A stretch of 5,651 bases of DNA from Acidisarcina sp. (GTDB taxonomy: Bacteria; Acidobacteriota; Blastocatellia; Pyrinomonadales; Pyrinomonadaceae): positions 1 through 5,651 of the forward strand of contig JAJNPX010000027.1 in the NCBI GenBank assembly GCA_021155145.1, read 5' to 3'. Both the position numbers and the translations under genes were made by a program. The number at the start of each line of letters is the position of its first letter. Positions within the stretch are counted from its first letter, which is position 1. A model generated the notes under the pieces. That model worked only from the letters and a program-made list of their open reading frames with translations. It ran no database searches and was not told the DNA's origin. Below are positions 5,013 through 5,651 of the stretch, in pieces.

Positions 5013-5023
5013 GGTGTTGCATT
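5006..5023. promoter_or_regulatory. Perfect 7-4-7 dyad over the recA promoter, candidate SOS operator
   Basis: AATGCAA-GGTG-TTGCATT is a perfect inverted repeat with half-sites centred 11 bp apart, about one helical turn, as expected for a dimeric repressor. It is 58 bases upstream of the recA ATG. It is not the E. coli CTGT-N8-ACAG box, the Gram-positive GAAC-N4-GTTC box or the alphaproteobacterial GTTC-N7-GTTC box. Because recA is usually under LexA control and LexA sites differ widely between phyla, a lineage-specific LexA site is the simplest reading. It is unproven. Confidence 0.5.
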
Positions 5024-5165
5024 AATGATACAGTCTCGTAGTCTATGGTGTGTTGCTCAAAAAAATAATCGATTCGTGGGAAATTGGCAAGGCCGTCGCA
5101 AGTTCCCTTGCTGTGGCCCGGTCCGGCGGTCAAACAACGAACGTTTCTGCGGCAACCTTGCCGAC

Positions 5166-5651
5166 TCATTCAGCCAAAGACCAGAGCATTTCGGCTTTCG
5201 AAGGGGGGGCTGCACGTTTCGGGAAAATGATCGCCGCAATGGTCCGATAGATGATAACAATGTCGGTCGTCAACGTCCGGTTTCTCACAAAGTCGACATA
5301 GCCCCTAACCTTGTAGGGCTGGACAACATCTTTGTAAAACGAATCGTCCGCATTTAGATCTGCAAGTAACTGTTCCTCGTTTCGCAGGCGCAGCGTCACC
5401 GGATCCGTCAAACCTGGTCGGAACCTTAGGATCTCTTCCCAAGCCGGATCGTTCAGATCTACAAACTCCGGAACCTCAGGACGCGGTCCCACTATACTCA
5501 TGTCGCCTCGCAATACGTTCCACAATTCGGGCAACTCGTCGATCTTGGAGCGGCGAAGCAGCCTGCCGATCGGCGTGACCCGGCGGTCATTGGCCGCCGT
5601 CACAAGTGAACCCGAAACGGAGTTCATCGTTCTCAGCTTGAAGAGGGTAAA
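5166..5651 (-). CDS. Phosphoglycosyl transferase (bacterial sugar transferase family), C-terminal part
   Basis: The frame is open to the window edge; 161 residues are visible and the start lies outside. Enzymes of this family move a sugar phosphate from a UDP-sugar to undecaprenyl phosphate at the inner face of the membrane, starting exopolysaccharide, O-antigen or glycoprotein glycan assembly. The first visible residues, F-T-L-F-K-L-R-T-M, match the family's K-F-R-T/S-M signature. Then come V-T-P-I-G-R-L-L-R-R-S (visible residues 25-35), I-D-E-L-P-E-L-W-N-V-L (37-47) holding the catalytic Asp-Glu pair (38-39), and R-G-D-M-S-I-V-G-P-R-P (48-58). R-P-G-L-T-D-P and R-N-E-E follow. The missing part should contain the N-terminal membrane hairpin, or a longer multi-helix region if it is of the WcaJ type. 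The family's core is intact. The sugar specificity and gene name cannot be read. The gap to recA downstream is 217 bases, and no strong terminator is seen in it. Confidence 0.9.
   Translation of the reverse strand, partial: FTLFKLRTMNSVSGSLVTAANDRRVTPIGRLLRRSKIDELPELWNVLRGDMSIVGPRPEVPEFVDLNDPAWEEILRFRPGLTDPVTLRLRNEEQLLADLNADDSFYKDVVQPYKVRGYVDFVRNRTLTTDIVIIYRTIAAIIFPKRAAPPSKAEMLWSLAE

Noticed and set aside
5155..5166. Small hairpin GGCA/TGCC after the sugar transferase stop
   Set aside because: The stem is only 4 bp and no T-run follows; it is not a credible terminator. A separate T-run at 5058-5064 has no convincing stem before it.
5050..5250. Plus-strand 66-codon frame between recA and the sugar transferase
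   Set aside because: More than a third is antisense to the sugar transferase, its start is not supported by a ribosome site, and the product shows no domain.

Overview
The window looks like a piece of chromosome from a Gram-negative, mid-GC bacterium. My best guess is Acidobacteriota of the Blastocatellia/Pyrinomonadaceae type. The guess rests on family resemblance recalled from memory: an FG-GAP protein with blades of the W-Y-I-R-R-S-S-D-G kind, an RHS-type protein beginning N-P-S-T-L-x-M-E, and a small lipoprotein with T-P-T-P-G-I-P-D-P repeats. No 16S or other decisive phylogenetic marker is present apart from recA.

Layout, left to right. (1) Positions 1-1639 hold two minus-strand genes reading leftward: a complete exported FG-GAP/VCBS beta-propeller protein (518-1639), then, 62 bases downstream, the signal peptide and first ~150 residues of a probable RHS/YD-repeat surface protein that leaves the window at base 1. 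(2) Positions 1640-2310 hold no convincing protein gene. Bases 1640-1827 show nothing I can support, while 1828-2190 is crowded with inverted repeats. A good minus-strand intrinsic terminator (1901-1940) has no gene to terminate, so a ~270-nt structured RNA on the minus strand is a candidate. (3) Positions 2208-3025 hold a decayed insertion sequence of the ISNCY/IS1202 type. It has terminal inverted repeats and the N-terminal DNA-binding third of a transposase but no catalytic domain, about 250 bp of unrelated filler, and an imperfect 37-bp direct repeat outside it. (4) Positions 3048-3212 hold a complete tRNA-Phe(GAA) on the minus strand with its own promoter and terminator. (5) Positions 3272-3934 hold a consensus promoter, a structured ~140-nt leader, a small proline-rich lipoprotein on the plus strand and a terminator shared with recA. 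(6) Positions 3938-5027 hold recA on the minus strand, with a perfect 7-4-7 dyad over its promoter. (7) Positions 5166-5651 hold the C-terminal part of a phosphoglycosyl transferase (sugar transferase) on the minus strand, cut by the window edge.

How the genes work together: recA (DNA repair), tRNA-Phe and the sugar transferase (first step of surface glycan assembly on undecaprenyl phosphate) are core or semi-core functions with no evident operonic link. The FG-GAP and RHS genes are probably co-transcribed and both exported, which suggests a cell-surface or secreted module. The IS remnant lies in the gap between this accessory module and the core block, on the 3' side of tRNA-Phe, a usual place for accessory DNA.

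I found no CRISPR array, integrase, or complete defence or mobile system. The least explained parts are the hairpin-rich stretch 1901-2172, the dyad upstream of recA, the long direct repeats around the IS remnant, and the leader of the lipoprotein gene.
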